Origin: Valencia hispanica
Taxonomy: Eukaryota; Chordata; Actinopteri; Cyprinodontiformes; Valenciidae
NCBI GenBank assembly: GCA_963556495.2
Contig: OY747715.1
Span: forward strand, 12,637,239-12,701,238
Direction of reading: 5' to 3'
Length of the DNA stretch: 64,000 nt
In this document: positions 44,297 to 57,452 of the stretch, in pieces
Layout: each line of letters opens with the position of its first letter
How positions within the stretch are numbered: the stretch's first letter is position 1
Position numbers and translations under genes: made by a program
The notes under the pieces: generated by a model
Database searches by the model: none
Told to the model about the DNA's origin: nothing
The model's input: only the letters and a program-made list of their open reading frames with translations

Positions 44297-47160
44297 GTGC
44301 TAAGAGCAACATAGAGAAAGTAACTACTTTGCATCTATGTTTTTGGACTATGTAAAGAAGCTTAAGCACCAAAAGAAAACCCTTGCATGCAAACACACCA
44401 ACTCTATGCAGAAAGGTCTTTAGTCTCATTTATAAAACTTTGCGTAGCATCCTAGAAGTGTACTCAGGTATTTTTTAATTTAGCCTGCCTCCTACACACC
44501 CATTTTATGCAATATATGGTTAATGCAAAGTGCCTGGTGAATATTCTGCATCGACTTAAGCCAGCTGACATGGGGCGTTTCATGGGTAACCATGGCAACT
44601 GAGAGGTGGAGAAAGCACAAAGTGAAGGCATGGAAAACCATGTTATTTCAACTAATCAATAAATCAACGTTTATCTATAAAACTTTTGGCTTTACTCAGC
44701 CAAAAGTTGACCAAAGTGCTTCATATTAACAGACAAAAATATAGTTAGCAATAGGAAAATATGTAACAAGACAACAAAAGTAAAAAGATTCCAATACAAA
44801 AATAAAAGAAGCATCACAGGCGATGAAACAAATAACAATAAATATAAAGTTTGAATTACATTACTTCTTGTAGCAAGAATAAGATTGTAATAAAAGCTAT
44901 TTGAAACAAATAAAAACCAAATTACACCAGAACACGGTAAGCGTCAGAACTCCCACATTTTTAGAGCCTGACAGAAAGGTGCATTTTAAGTCTACTTTTA
45001 AAAAGTATCATCCGTGCAAAATATTATTTAAATGGAAGAGCTGCAAGTGGCATAGTGTCGATGCAGCAGTTTGCCTGACTTGAAGAAGAGGCAAAGAGGG
45101 AGATTGCATGCCACAGTCAGAATGTGCTGCAGGAGGGGAGGGATGCACGGTTCCAGTGGATCGGTAGATCTAACACCAGGCACAGTTCAGCACATAGATC
45201 TAATAGGACTGCTTTAGGGAATCTACATCGGCTCTCCCATCCAGATGCTACCAACCGCCATGATCTTCAATGACCGCCAGCACATCCATTTTGCAGCATT
45301 ATGCTGAAGTGTCACTGTAGTATTTATATTTGTACTTCGCACAATTAATACACCAATAAGTGCAATTGCTGTATAATCTGAAGACATATGAACATACAGT
45401 GATACAGTGGCATCTCTGGCATGAGCAGTTAGATGGGGCACAGCAATTTAACACCCAATAGCAGCAACTAATTCTTCTGTGATGCATACAATCTGACAAT
45501 ATTGATTGTTGTTTTATGTGATTATTTTAAAATTGATTCAATATTAAATGAACCACATAAAATAGCACACATCTACACACTACAAACACCATTTTATGTA
45601 AATGTAATTAAAGAATGAAACCTTTTTTATAGCCTACATAAAATTAAAAATAAAGGGTCACTCACCAGTGTTGTTCATCTTGGAAAAATATCCAGATCTT
45701 TCATCTGGGCAAACTTTTCAATAACTGTATAATCTTTCAAATAATCCCCTTTAAATCTATAATAATATCTTAAAGTCCTGAACGATGTTAAAATCCACTG
45801 GCTTGTGGTGTCCCAAATCTCAAATTTTCATTCAATAGTCTTAGTAGCTAACAAAATAGGAGATGGCTGCACACTTCTATCCTACAGAACGTAAACATAA
45901 GGTGTTGCTATTATGATATTTTAATATGAGTTATGCTGGACAACCAACTTTTGCATTTGGCAAAATGGGGCACATCACTTCCTGCTGTAGTAGGATAGTG
46001 GGATCTCTTCTTCTTCTTCTACTAATAAATTTCTGACAGACTGCACACCAGATGGCACATTGCTGCCTTTCTCTATCAAAAAAAGCCCCTTGGCTGTCTA
46101 CTGAGTTCAAGTTGGGCATGCGCACTGATTTCAGATGTTCATCATTTAAACAAACGATAAGGGGCCGCCCCCAATCGCTGCTTCAATAGGATTTTACCTA
46201 CTGAGCTTTTCAGTATTCTGGCAAAGAATTAGATAGTTAAACACAAATGTTTACAACAGAATCTTCTTGGTAACAGAATCGGTCTTTATATAATATTGCT
46301 CTGTAAAGAACGATCCTGTGCTACTGATTAATTTAAGCATGTCGTGCATAGAGCTTCACAGCGACATCTGGTGGGGCCGGGCCCCACTGGCCTCAGATGC
46401 AGAGACACCACAGCTGTGACATTATTCTTAAGTACAACATGTTTTCATTCAGTTTATTTCTCAGTTCAAAGGCGGTGGTGGAGTGACTGCTGGTTGTCTG
46501 TTCGTGTGTCTGCGAAGCTCTTAAGTCTGAAAATGTGGCTTAATTTCACAGTTTTGTCATCTCACTGGCTCTGCTGCCAGTGTCCTTTGTGAGCAAAGTC
46601 CTTAGTGTGCTTAAAGTTGCACATATTTTTCCGCCTGATCTGAATCTGATCTACTGTCAACAGTTCATTTGAAACACTGGGCTTCTTCCTGATCTGCAAT
46701 CTGGTCCAAGTGCATATATTGGAACTATAACAAAATTTTTGTAAATTGTTTTATACCTACTTTTCTAATATTATTTGAAGTAATCACAAAATCTCTCATG
46801 GCATTCTAACAGATTGTCCATGACCCAGTGATAGATCAGAATCCTGGTTGTAAATTTATTTAAGTTGAAATGAAAGAAGCTTGCAGAAATGAAGATAAAA
46901 CAGGCATCTCTTAATCACTAGAAAGCCTATTCAGTTCTGTGTATATATGTACAGCAAATCCAATTTCAAATCGCAAGGTACAATTTTTTTAAAATTCTTG
47001 TCCATTTAGAGAAAATCAAATTGGTACAAAATCCTTTGTAATAGCACCTTTCACTACAATTTCAGCAAGGGAAATATCTATAACAGTTTTACACATGTAG
47101 ATAATGACATTTTGGTTATATTTATTTCAATGTTGAATGGAAAGCTATGATAAAAAGGCG
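44297..47160. other. No gene recognised
   Basis: AT-rich. At 46005-46080 a cttcttcttcttctac run beside a G/C-balanced block could be the 3' tail of a minus-strand I/Nimb-like LINE, but no coding part follows. Open frames at 45223-45441 and 46344-46592 have no domain I recognise. Confidence 0.35.
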
Positions 47161-47164
47161 GAAA

Positions 47165-47260
47165 AAAAATGTTCAGGTTTTGCCACAGATGCTCAATGGT
47201 ATTCAGCGTAAACCTTGGCTTGACGTGTATGCTTGGATCTTAATTTTAGATTCCATTGAA
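47165..47260. repeat. Possible Tc1-family remnant
   Basis: The phrase ttttgccacagatgctcaat followed by a degraded remainder resembles the conserved minus-strand transposase region of Tc1 families. Short and diverged. Confidence 0.3.
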
Positions 47261-47698
47261 AAGATCTAATAAGATCTGAGCCGCCAGCTAGTCTTAGCAA
47301 GACAAGGTAACTGCAATGTATTTCTCTGTTTTTACTCTCAAGCACAGTGGCAACATGCTTACCAATGGATGTTGTATTACACTGTGTCAAAGATTTAAAA
47401 CAACCCGTTAGGACCACCAATAAACTTCTTTTTTTTTAATGCAGCAATACACGTTGGATGCTACGCGCCATAATGGATTGGAAGGTCAGTGTTAGTGAGA
47501 AATGTCTTAGGTTTCCTATTGAAATTAAAATCTGTTATTTTTTCCAATCCTAAACTTAAAAAAAATAATTCCTATGTACACTTGGATTAAATACAAACAT
47601 TCAAGATAGAACATTGCTGTTTGTTTTTCCAAGGGGTGTTGCGGTAGTGTTTTGAAATGTCTTTCGTTTCACTGATATTTGGAAAACTTTACTGTCAA

Positions 47699-47855
47699 GG
47701 TACTTGTCAAACAAAGATTGAGAACCAGCTATCTAAACTGTATTGTTGTAGATCTTTTTTTTTTTAAACGTGTCCTGTTTGGCTGTGTGGAGCTCAGAAC
47801 TGGTACTTGTCAAACAAAGATTGAGAACCAGCTATCTAAACTGTATTGTTGTAGA
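47699..47855. repeat. 54-bp direct duplication flanking the L1 3' end
   Basis: Identical 54-bp copies at 47699-47752 and 47802-47855 begin ggtacttgtcaaacaaagat and end attgttgtaga. The 49 bp between them are a T tract plus the terminal segment of the L1 3' UTR. The last part, attgttgtagatct, also occurs at 50704-50717 on the far side of the L1 segment. Confidence 0.9.
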
Positions 47856-50703
47856 AGAAAGAAGGAAGATGAAGAAGAGAGGTAGGAAACAAAAAGTCAA
47901 GAGAGAGGGTGAGTTGAAAATACAAGAGAGGAAGGGGAACAAAGAAAACACAGGAAGACCTTGAAGTCTGCCTCCATACCCACAGGACGGCAGAGGGGGA
48001 AAAACAAAACAAAACACGGAAAAGGAACATCGACAAAACAAACCAAACATTGTGAACTAAGAATTACACAACCACATCACACAAAAATAGATATAAAAAT
48101 ACAACAACAATGTCACAGAAAAACTCATGGTACCGATTAATCAAGCTCTAGTAATGATAACCTCAGCCCAAGAATATATCCTTAAACACCAGAGACCCCA
48201 CATCTATGTGTGTGTGTTAGCATGCTGGTGCATATAAGGTTTCTCCATAAGAGTGTTCGATAGTTTGTGTGAGCAGGCATCAATCCGTCTCCCAGGAATC
48301 GATGCAGACATGAAGGAGATCGGAGCAAAGATGTCCAAAGGACCCCCAGAGCCCCAGGCGGGGCCGACCGCATCCCCCAAGAGTGGAGCAAAGGAGAACC
48401 CCAGGGGAACATCCAGCGGCCACTATGCAGGGGCCCGGGGGCAGCAGAGACGAGCCCACGGGCCCCGCAGGCAACCGGCCGCGCCGGGGCGGGCCGGTCA
48501 ATGGACCGGGGGAGCCGGGGCCCAGGGGCACCCCACCCCCCAGCAGGGACCCAACAAGGGACCGGCCGACGAGGGGCCCCCGGCACTGCTGGGGCCGCCG
48601 CCGGCCGCCATGCGCCGCCTCCACCCTAGGCCAATCCCCACCGCCAACATCCCAGCGCCCCACCGATAGCTGCAGGGGACGGACAGCATCCCCAGGCCGG
48701 GCTCAGCCAGCATCTGGACACCAAGTTGTACCAGCTCCCGGGTCCTGATCCCGCGCAACGCAGGGCGCCGAGACCAGGCATCCAACGAGGGCCAGGGCCG
48801 GTCCAACCCGCCAATGAATCGGCCACGCACGGTGCGCACAGAACAGGTGATCAAACGAGCAGAGACGCCGGATCCGCATCCCGCCGAGCCAACGAGCAGG
48901 CACCACCCAACAATCCCAAACCTGGCACCTCTAAAAGAGGTGCCCCAACCAACCAAAGGAAGATATCGGCCCAGCGCATCGGCCGACCGACACACCGGCC
49001 CCCCCAGGCCCGGCCAGGCACGCACCAGGTCCGAACCGGATTGACCACCGATGCACCGGCAGGCAGGGGCCCCCGTCACCTGCGGGGAGTGACGGAGGGG
49101 AAGTAGGCCCCCCATTAAGTGTAAGGCCTGAGGTGCGCCAGGCGAGGGGGCAGACCAAGATCCAACCTGACAGGTAGACAAAGACATACAGACACAGTCA
49201 TACGTTCACTCCCTCTTAAACCCATACATTCTCACTGACTCACCAAGACACCCAAAAGAATTACGCTGTACCCTCACTCACACACCCCATACACACTTTA
49301 TGCTCCCAGGTCCAGGTACCGATGCCCCAGTAGAGCCACCAGCCCCCGGACCCAGGAGATTGACCCCCTACCTTCTAGGACGGAGACAAGCAGACCGCCA
49401 AGGGCCCCACAGTGGCAAAGCAGCCGACAGCCCAGGACCCCGACCAGACCGCCTGTTCCTCCTCCGGACCCCAACCCCTGATGGCCCGTAGCGAACAGGG
49501 GTGTGAAAAGACCCCTAGCCTCCATCCTCCCGCTCGAGTATGGTGTTGATGCGTGTTGTTATGATGTGCATTCAAAACAGAGGGGTGGGATGTGGGGAAG
49601 GCAGCCACACATCCCCCAACCCCCACCCCGAGCCCTCAGTGTCTATATGTGGTTTAACAGTGGGCACCAGGTGCACAGGTGAAGCTGATTGAACCGCTCC
49701 CCCTCTGGATGCCGAAAAGTGTGCCCACCCCAAAGTCCCTAAATATGTGTCGCGTGAGAATGTTATAAGTGGGAGTGTCTAAGTTCTATATTAAAATTGG
49801 GACCCAGGACACCACGAGATAGCGAGGAGGGAAGCCCCTCCTCGCACCCCAGTGATGTGCCCATGCCCCAAGAGCCTATATGAGTGGTAAAGTGATGGAT
49901 CGGGTGGACAGAGGTGTCCAGCGATGGGGCCGGAAGGACTGGGAGACAAAATGTCTTCCCAGGGAGCCAGCTCCCCCACTGACCCCAATAGGCACCGCTG
50001 TTCACCGGGATCCACCAGGGGAGGGAGGCCATGGCACGTTCGACCCGGGGCCCACGGCCACAGCACCACAAAGCCCCACGGACCCCAAGGCAGTCCCCCC
50101 AGCCCAGCAGCAGCCTCCCCGCCAGCAAAGGAGGCCCCCAGCGCCACCCGCACACCGGAGGCCCCCGTAGCCCGAACCACGGCGACGTACCCGCCCAGAC
50201 CAGGAGCAAACCGATGAGCCGGGCGGCCGACCCACCAGGCCAATATCCACCAGCCTCATTCCTTGTGGAGCGACCACTGTTGCTCAACGGCCCGGCAGGA
50301 GACCAAACCCAGCGCCCCACCCACCTGCCCTGCACGCCCACCACCCGGCCAGTCCACCCGCAAGTCCGACCGAACCCGGCCAAATGCCCAACCCCAGCGC
50401 CCAGCAAAAAGACCAAGACCCAGGAGCCAAGTCCAGTGCAAAAAAGGACTGATCCGGCCCAGAAACGCCACCCAGCCGCCGCGACCAGCAGCCAGACACC
50501 CCAACCAGCAAACAAGGTGAGACGCCATACAGGGACTGGTGATGACAATCGGCCCAGAGAAAAAGAGAAAGGCAGCTGCACATGCCGGCCACCGGCCGGC
50601 CACGACCCCCACAGCCAACAGAGACCCCACGCCGGCCGACCCCCAGCCAGGACCACAGCTAGGGGGTGCGGCGCCCCCGAGCCCCGAATCCCCAGGCCCA
50701 CCC
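47756..50703 (-). mobile_element. L1 3' UTR insertion (GC-rich), 5'-truncated before any ORF
   Basis: Minus-strand copy of the same 3' UTR found at 36478-39170. A T tract at 47755-47765 marks the poly-A end. The right edge lies within the UTR, so the copy carries no coding sequence. The 14-mer attgttgtagatct lies outside the T tract (47742-47755) and outside the truncated end (50704-50717), consistent with a TSD. Overlapping open frames (for example 48498-49187, 49763-50701 minus, 50031-50768 plus) are rich in Pro/Arg/Gly and read equally in several phases, typical of GC-rich non-coding DNA. Confidence 0.75.
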
Positions 50704-50815
50704 ATTGTTGTAGATCTGATTGTATGTTTAGGATCGCTATCTCGCTGGAAGGTGGACCTCAACTCTAGTCTCACATCTTTTGTGGCTTCTAACAGGTTAT
50801 AGTCTGTCGTATTCA
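50704..50815 (-). mobile_element. Tc1-family remnant at the L1 insertion site
   Basis: The plus strand reads tgtatgttta ggatcgctat, ctggaaggtggacctcaact and cttctaacaggtt, matching the minus-strand coding region of a fish Tc1 transposase around the HDNDPKHT motif. The L1 3' UTR segment inserted at the left edge of this remnant. Confidence 0.5.
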
Positions 50816-50829
50816 TGTGGACAAACATT

Positions 50830-52084
50830 TTAATTACTGTGGTGCCTTTTTTACAGACTGCTTTTATAACTATACCCGTTTTGTCTCTGTGTAGAGCAGG
50901 CCTAGGAATGTCCTGTTTGCAGCCTCATTCACCTTCCCTAAAATTCTGACCAGCTCAGTTCACAAAATTTCTCTCCTATGCTAAAACATGTTCCTCCACA
51001 CATGATTAAATGCTAAAAAAGCATGAAGACAAGAGAAAAGACAAGAAATATATGCACGCGTAATGTGTGTAGTGACCTAGAAGTGTGCAGCATGTAAGAA
51101 ACGCCTTTTTTCATTCTCAGAAAGCATTTAACAGGTTGCACCATTGGGCTGCTGTTTGAGCCTCTTATAACAAAACAGAGCCAGGTTCATTAGGACACAC
51201 GCAGTCATGGGGCAGTTCAGCTCTGCTGTGGCTCATGAAGTGGAGTTTCCTGACCAATGTGTCGTTTGAGCAAGGCACTGTTCCCTGGTGGCAATCATAA
51301 CCACTCTCTAATCTCAGGCCAATTAACAAGATGCTGTGGAAAGAAACATGAGGCCGCCATCTGATCCTGACTGACTGCTCACCTACTCTGCACCACAGCA
51401 ACGCTTTAAATGTGACATTTTCGAGCAACATTTCAGCTATCAGATGTTTCCTGATCAGATAGGAGGGGTCAGTCTGTAGTAAAAGTCCCTCACATTTAAC
51501 AGCAACCATCCACTCCTTCTGTTCACATGGGTTTTCAGTGTGCTGACCTACAAATGGCATCAGTGCACATCTTGCAGAGTCAATCATGTTAGAGAATGGA
51601 GGATGAAGCCCCCCCCCCTCCACTCCTGCATTCTGTTACTATGGAGACACATAAAATTACACAGGAAAATAAATCGGAGTCGGCTGTTTTACAAGATAAA
51701 GGAGTTAAATGATGAACTCATCTTTTAATTTTTTTGTTGATGAAACAGTTTCTCAAGTTTTGCTTTTAAAAATTAATATCCATCACTACAATTCCCTTTA
51801 TTTTGACAGTTGTGTTTCTATTTTGTCTGTTAAAACATATTCAGGAATATGAACAGATTTTTTTCTTCCTGTCCTCCACCCTTCCTGCATCTCCCAGGGC
51901 TTTAACTCCTGCTGACAGCCGAGTGATCCGAGGGAAGGTTTTTCGGTTCTTTGTTTTTGCAGGTGGAAGAGGGAGGAGGATAGAGATCAGTTTCTTTTTG
52001 AGGAACTGATTTTGAGATGCAAAAAGTTGCACCACCTGCATACAGTGTATACTGTTCCTGAGCTAAATCTAATGTGAATTTTGT
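50830..52084. other. No gene recognised
   Basis: The 152-codon minus-strand open frame at 51165-51623 has no domain, signal peptide or repeat. Nearby frames in the opposite direction are equally open. Treated as chance. Confidence 0.35.
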
Positions 52085-52089
52085 GGAAC

Positions 52090-52225
52090 CACAGTGCCTT
52101 GCAAAGTTGTTCCTAACTTTTTTCATGTTATATTGTAACCACAATTTTAAATGTATTTCATTGGAATTTTATGTTACAAACCAATAAAAAGAGGTACACT
52201 AAACTTTGACTGGGCCAATCAGCTA
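52090..52225 (+). mobile_element. Tc1/mariner MITE-like remnant
   Basis: cacagtgccttgcaaagttg, tcatgttatattgtaaccac, ttcattggaattttatgtta and caaaccaataaaaag follow the terminal sequence of the Tc1 family seen at 41318 and 33975. The copy then jumps to ctttgactgggcc, an internal transposase-region phrase, so it is internally deleted. Confidence 0.6.
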
Positions 52226-52925
52226 CGCAGTGCTTGGTACGTTCTTTGTTCTATTACTTCTTGTACTATTGCTGATATTGTAGGGTTGTTATTTTGTCCC
52301 TGCTGAAGCTAAGTGTGTCACCATTAGAAGAAAAATCTTTCTTCGAAACTTTAGGTTCTGCAGATATTTTTTTGAAGTTACTTCAGATCAACGAGTCCTT
52401 CTTTAACCCAGAAATTTAGATTTACAACATTTTTCATCAGTTCATCAACAGTTTTTAGCTCAAGTGCCCCATACAAATTTTGCCAAAACAAAATCTGGCT
52501 AGGTTAGGTTCTTTGATCAATCAATGAAAACTTTACCAACAGACTCAGGTCCATAATTCTCCATATAAAGAAAAAGCTAAACTACAATAACATGACAGAA
52601 ATTCAAAAAACATAATATGCATTAAACTTAAGAAGAATAAAACTGTAAAATGCCTTACAAAACATAACTAAAAGTAGTATTTAAAACACATGCTTTAACC
52701 AGTTTATTGAACAATTTACAGTAAGATTTGTGAGTGCAACAATAATACTGTTTGCTGTACAATTGAGTCATTTAAAAAAAGATGAACACCAAGTTTCTTC
52801 CTACTGCCCCAACCCCAGATAAACGGAAGATAATGGATAGATGGGGATTTAGGTCATCTGGATACACAAGATGGTTGCACCAATCATGCATCCAGTATTG
52901 TAGGGTCCTAGCTGTTTAGAAAGAT
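52226..52925. other. AT-rich, no feature recognised
   Basis: No sustained ORF and no terminal repeats. Confidence 0.4.
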
Positions 52926-52929
52926 CATC

Positions 52930-53354
52930 AACCTAATGTGTTCAGCTTAGTTTATACTTGCTTATTTATTCCTTGTACTTTGCTTATAGCCCTTCATTTT
53001 CCTTTAGTGCTGTCTATTTCCTTGATTGTTGTTTATTTCTTCCTCTGCTCCCTTCATGTTCATTTATCTCCTTTCTTCAGCCTGTCTGCCTGGTCATACT
53101 AATCAGTCTCCTGTTCTTTGCCAAGCAATCAAAATCCGAGTATATAGTCTCCTCTCTTCCTATCATTTCTTGCTGGTTTCTCACATCTTCACCTCATTTC
53201 CCCATGTTTCTTGTTGTTTCTCCAAACCTGTTCCTTGTACCCCACCCCCAGCAGTAACTGTAAGCTTAACCTTTCTTGTAATTAAACCTTTATAACTCAT
53301 CTTCTTTCATTGACATTCTGCTTTTGGGTCTAACCTCTAATATTAACCATGACA
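52930..53354 (+). repeat. Solo LTR, Gypsy-like, related to the 10 kb LTR
   Basis: Pyrimidine-rich DNA with a TATA-like gtatatagtctcc near 53138 and a polyadenylation-like attaaacc near 53281. The 3' end has attctgcttttgggtc followed by aaccatgaca (53345-53354). The gcttttgggtc edge is shared with 10388-10400. The left terminus is approximate; no TSD was resolved. Confidence 0.5.
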
Positions 53355-53571
53355 AAATATACCTCTGTTAGATGTAGTAGTGCTGATTCTGGTTGACTGG
53401 TTAAGATTAACAAAAATGATTTTTTTTAAGTCAACTTTTACAGACTAGTGCACTTGCTTTGGGGGAAATTCAAACCGATAGAACACTTTCCCAAAAAGCT
53501 ATGGTTACTGTGCCTCTTTATAGTATATAGACAGCACACAAAAAGTTTCCCATGTTCGAATTTATTACTCT

Positions 53572-53780
53572 AAACCAGAGGTGCCCAATTTCGACCCTCA
53601 ATGTTCTTTCCCTGGTTCAGCACACCTGTATCAAATGATGGCTCATTAGCAGGCCTCTGCAGAACTTTGACATGCTGAGGAGGTAGTTGGACTATTTGGG
53701 TCAGCTGTGTTGGAGCAGAGACACATCTAAAACTGACTGGAGACTGGCCCTTGAGGCCCAGAATTGGATACCCATGCTTT
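53572..53780. mobile_element. Palindromic MITE
   Basis: Imperfect inverted ends of about 28 bases (ccagaggtgcccaatttcga at the left and tggatacccatgct at the right) and a self-complementary interior. ttcagcacacctgtatca at the left pairs with tgttggagcagagacaca-like wording at the right. A second partial copy is at 61912-62036. Confidence 0.65.
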
Positions 53781-53891
53781 AAACGTACAACGCCAGCTAG
53801 GCATGGCACCATTGGTTCTGCAGGCACATACTGTCAATATATGGCAACTTGTAACTGAAGTTTCCATTACTTTCCTTCTGGGTCATATTAA

Positions 53892-54298
53892 AGCTTAACT
53901 GCTGTCCGGATTATTTGAGAGAGACATTTTTTTTAATCCAACGTACGAAGGCCCCTCCCAAAACATCCCCCTCGCTCCCTCTAGCCCCACCTCAACAATT
54001 GTGCACGTCCATTACCTTTGGTGTCACAGTGGGTTAACGAGCATCACCCATTTCTATTTTCATAGACAGTTCTGAGGAGAGCGACTTCTCTATGACTGAC
54101 ACACTCCATTAATATGGCAACACTAATCAGGAAGACACGGAGCAGCTTGTGTGCACGGCCATATCTTCACAGGTTTGTGCAATGCCCATGCAAGTTGATT
54201 GAAAATCAACAAGGCGGAAACTCAAATTCTATTGGTTAAAAAATTGTGGCTGTCAGTCTGAATTGCATAGAGGTGAAAATATTCACCGGACAGCAGCT
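53892..54298. mobile_element. TTAA-flanked non-autonomous DNA transposon
   Basis: TTAA at 53888-53891 and 54299-54302. The left end reads agcttaactgctgtccggat and the right end ccggacagcagct, so the inverted core gctgtccgg is shared. A second TTAA at 53895-53898 leaves the exact left base uncertain. About 407 bp, no ORF. Confidence 0.65.
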
Positions 54299-54302
54299 TT
54301 AA

Positions 54303-57236
54303 ATGTAAAGGCTATTATCTCATAGATATGGTAAGGAGGCCTCAAGATCTAATCAGACCCAATGCCACAGGGTGCAGAGAGACATAGAGAGAGATATTTT
54401 TTGTTTAATGTCCTTTGTTTCCACAGAAGCTTTAGCCTGTCTGCATGACGTCAGTTCATCTACCAGTAATGTGTTCTGAACAAGTACAATGTGTTTTTTT
54501 TCCCACTCTGAGACACAAAGTGCTTCATGCCTGAAGTGTTTTGTTAAAACTGTGTTGGTAAACACGAAGGAAGCGGGTCTGGGCTGGATGTGAGAGTAGA
54601 AACAGCCCACTGATGCCCCATGACAGCTTTATGGCATGTGAAGCTCATAAATAAAACAGGCCAAACTTTCTGGTGTTGTTGGGGTGTTTGGCCGGTAGTT
54701 ATTAAAAGAACAGACCAGAGAATTCTTAATATTTAATTCTGTATACTTGGAGTTTGTTTCTTTCTACGTTTCTATAATCAATAATCCACTGAACTGCATG
54801 TGTTTGTTCTCTTTTAAAACTCTGTTAAAAATGAAATTTCTACAGCCAAACAATCTGTAAGACAAATTTTACCTCATCAAAGTGTGAGACCTGTGCTTTT
54901 AATGTCTAGCATTACCAGATAAAGCACAAGTTCTTTTAATATGTTATAAAAGACATGTCTTTTGGGGATTTTTCTTCCTTTGTTAATGTTTCATCTGTTT
55001 CAGGAAATTGTAAAAAACTAATCTATTCAGCATCTCCATCAATAAAGTTTGAGCAAATGCAATCAACTGTGCACCAGCAACACAGCTTTTGGTAAAAGGA
55101 AAAACACATTAGCTAACAGATTTCACTTATCTGCTAAGATCAGAGAAAATAAAGTTTGAGTACCGTATCAAATTTATTTAGCAGGGTTGCTTTTAAAGCA
55201 TAATTTTGCAACAATCTCAATCCTTTAACTCTTCCACAATTATTTCCATTTTTCATAAGGGTAGTAGTTCTGCCTCTGCTACCATGTCTCTGCAGAAACA
55301 AGCTCGCTCTGCTGTGATACTGTTGTGATTGGGAGTACCTCAGTTCATCTCAGAGCTTCCAGCAAGTTATATTCATCTCTGTCCACTTTTCTGGCTCGGA
55401 GCAATAAAGAGAAAGAGGGGAGCTGAGAAGAACATCATGAGCTCTGCAGTTTACTTCCCTTTAGTTCCTGAAATCAGCGGGTGGAGGCTACAATCAATAA
55501 CAAGCAGGGCCTAACGGAGCAGCTGGATTCAATTATAAAGGTGGATGTTGGCAGGGACGATGGATGTGAACCTTTGTGCTAAAGTCCAAAAATAAGAAAA
55601 GCAATACTTTAAACTGAAGACTAATTAATATTTAATGCTGCACAAACAAAAAGTTGGAGCAAAATGCTATGGTGGCTGTTCGAAGCAGGGATTTATAAAA
55701 TAATTTAATATTAATAAATTTGATACACTCAAATGGCAAAACAGGATCCCATTTTCATGATGAATAAATTTACAAAACAGTTTTTAATCAAGTCAATCCT
55801 TTATTGACTGAACTGAAAATAACTTTTCCTTCCAACTTTTTTTTAAAGTATATATTTTTTGAAGGGGTATTTCAATATAGTACTAACACTATTAATAAAT
55901 AACATTTCACTTGAAGGAATCCCTTGGATTGTTTTTCTTTTTGTTAAGAATGTAAGTGTCTAAATATTTACCTTTTCTAAAGGAAACTATTGTGGAACCT
56001 TTGTAGATTGAACACATTTCCCAAATTTATTTTAGGTATATAGTATCATTTCATGTCTAGAGTTTATGTATATTGTATACTTTAGTAAGCCCTGAACATA
56101 ATGTGAGGATATCATAAATATTTGAAAATAGAGAATTTAAACATTTTTCATTAACTAAGGTTTTCTCAGTTTCGCTTAAATTCAAAAGTGAGCTGGACTT
56201 CCACTTCCTATGTCCAAGTTAGGTTTCAAGCTTTTTATGGAATTAATTATTGTTAGCTATGAACCTTTGCAAATATCTACTAATGGATCCATCCATCCAT
56301 CCATGCATGCATCCCAAAGTGCATTCTGATGACATGTTTTCTTTTTGAACATTGGGCCATGCAACTGATATAAAAGGACATGATTCATCAGCCTAGCACA
56401 CCTTAGTCAATTGTTCCGTAGTTTATTTACAATATTTATGACTATATTGTTAGTGCTTGAAGTGATAGACTAGACTTTCTCAGTTTGCATTAGATCTGAA
56501 GGCTTTCAGAGTCATTTTTACACAAAAGTGAACCATTAAAATGAAGAAAATGCAAATGTCTTTGCACCTTTAACACCATCAGTATGTAGGTAATCAGTGG
56601 TTGGACACAGGAAAACAAAACTACAGCATTATCATTGCACATACTTCCCTTCCTCTTTTATGATTTTTACGCTTACAGAAAGGGAATCAGAGTATTATAA
56701 ACAAGCTTAACACAGATTTCAGGACATGCATCTTCCATGGCTAAGACTTGATTTTGTGTGTGTTCAATGCAGCCATCATTTATTCATTCTCTCAGCCTCC
56801 TTTATGGATAAACCACAGAAACCACATTCTTTCATGAACCCTTTTTACAATTTAATGTATAGAAATATTGCATGTAGGAGCTCAAGGCAACAACAAGCAT
56901 TTTAAAGAGCAGCTGGTCCTTTTTGTTTGTGTCAGACAAAACAGCTCCCAGCACAAGCACACAAAACATTATGAAGCGGCATGAAATTTTGATTTGAACA
57001 CGGATTAAAGAGTATAAAAACAAGTGAGGGGTGTATACAGTTAGAAGACTTGACTGGAAAATAATCATGGGGAGAGGAAAAAAGGAAGATAAACAAACCA
57101 CTTAAAATTAAATTGTGCCTTTTATAAACATTCCTAACTTTCTTTTCCTTCTACTTCCTTTTTCTTTTCTAGAACAATATACCGAGATGCGTCTTCCGGG
57201 GGAGGTGTGCGTGTGTGTGTATATATATATATATAT
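54303..57236. other. AT-rich, no gene recognised
   Basis: About 2.9 kb without sustained ORF. It contains a short (ATCC)n run near 56287-56315 and, just before the Tc1 element, (GT)n and (AT)n. Confidence 0.4.
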
Positions 57237-57452
57237 ACAGTGGGGCAAAAAAGTATTTAGTCAGCCACCAATTGTGCAAGTTCTCCCACTTAAAAGGATG
57301 AGAGAGGCCTGTAATTTTCATCATAGGTATACCTCACCTATGTGAGACAAAATGAGAAAAATAATTCAGAAAATCTCATGGTCTGATTTTTAAAGAATTT
57401 ATTAGCAAATTATGGTGGAAAATAAGTATTTGGTCAATAAGAAAAGTCCATC

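Noticed and set aside
48182..50828. Long minus-strand frames up to 312 codons (for example 49763-50701)
   Set aside because: Same GC-rich L1 UTR. No domain, and equally long frames exist on the opposite strand.
51165..51623. 152-codon minus-strand ORF as a host gene
   Set aside because: No motif, no splice context, no codon bias I can judge, and nothing conserved that I recognise.
52958..53295. Hydrophobic plus-strand ORFs suggesting a small membrane protein
   Set aside because: Pyrimidine-rich LTR sequence translated in two frames; no consistent start context.
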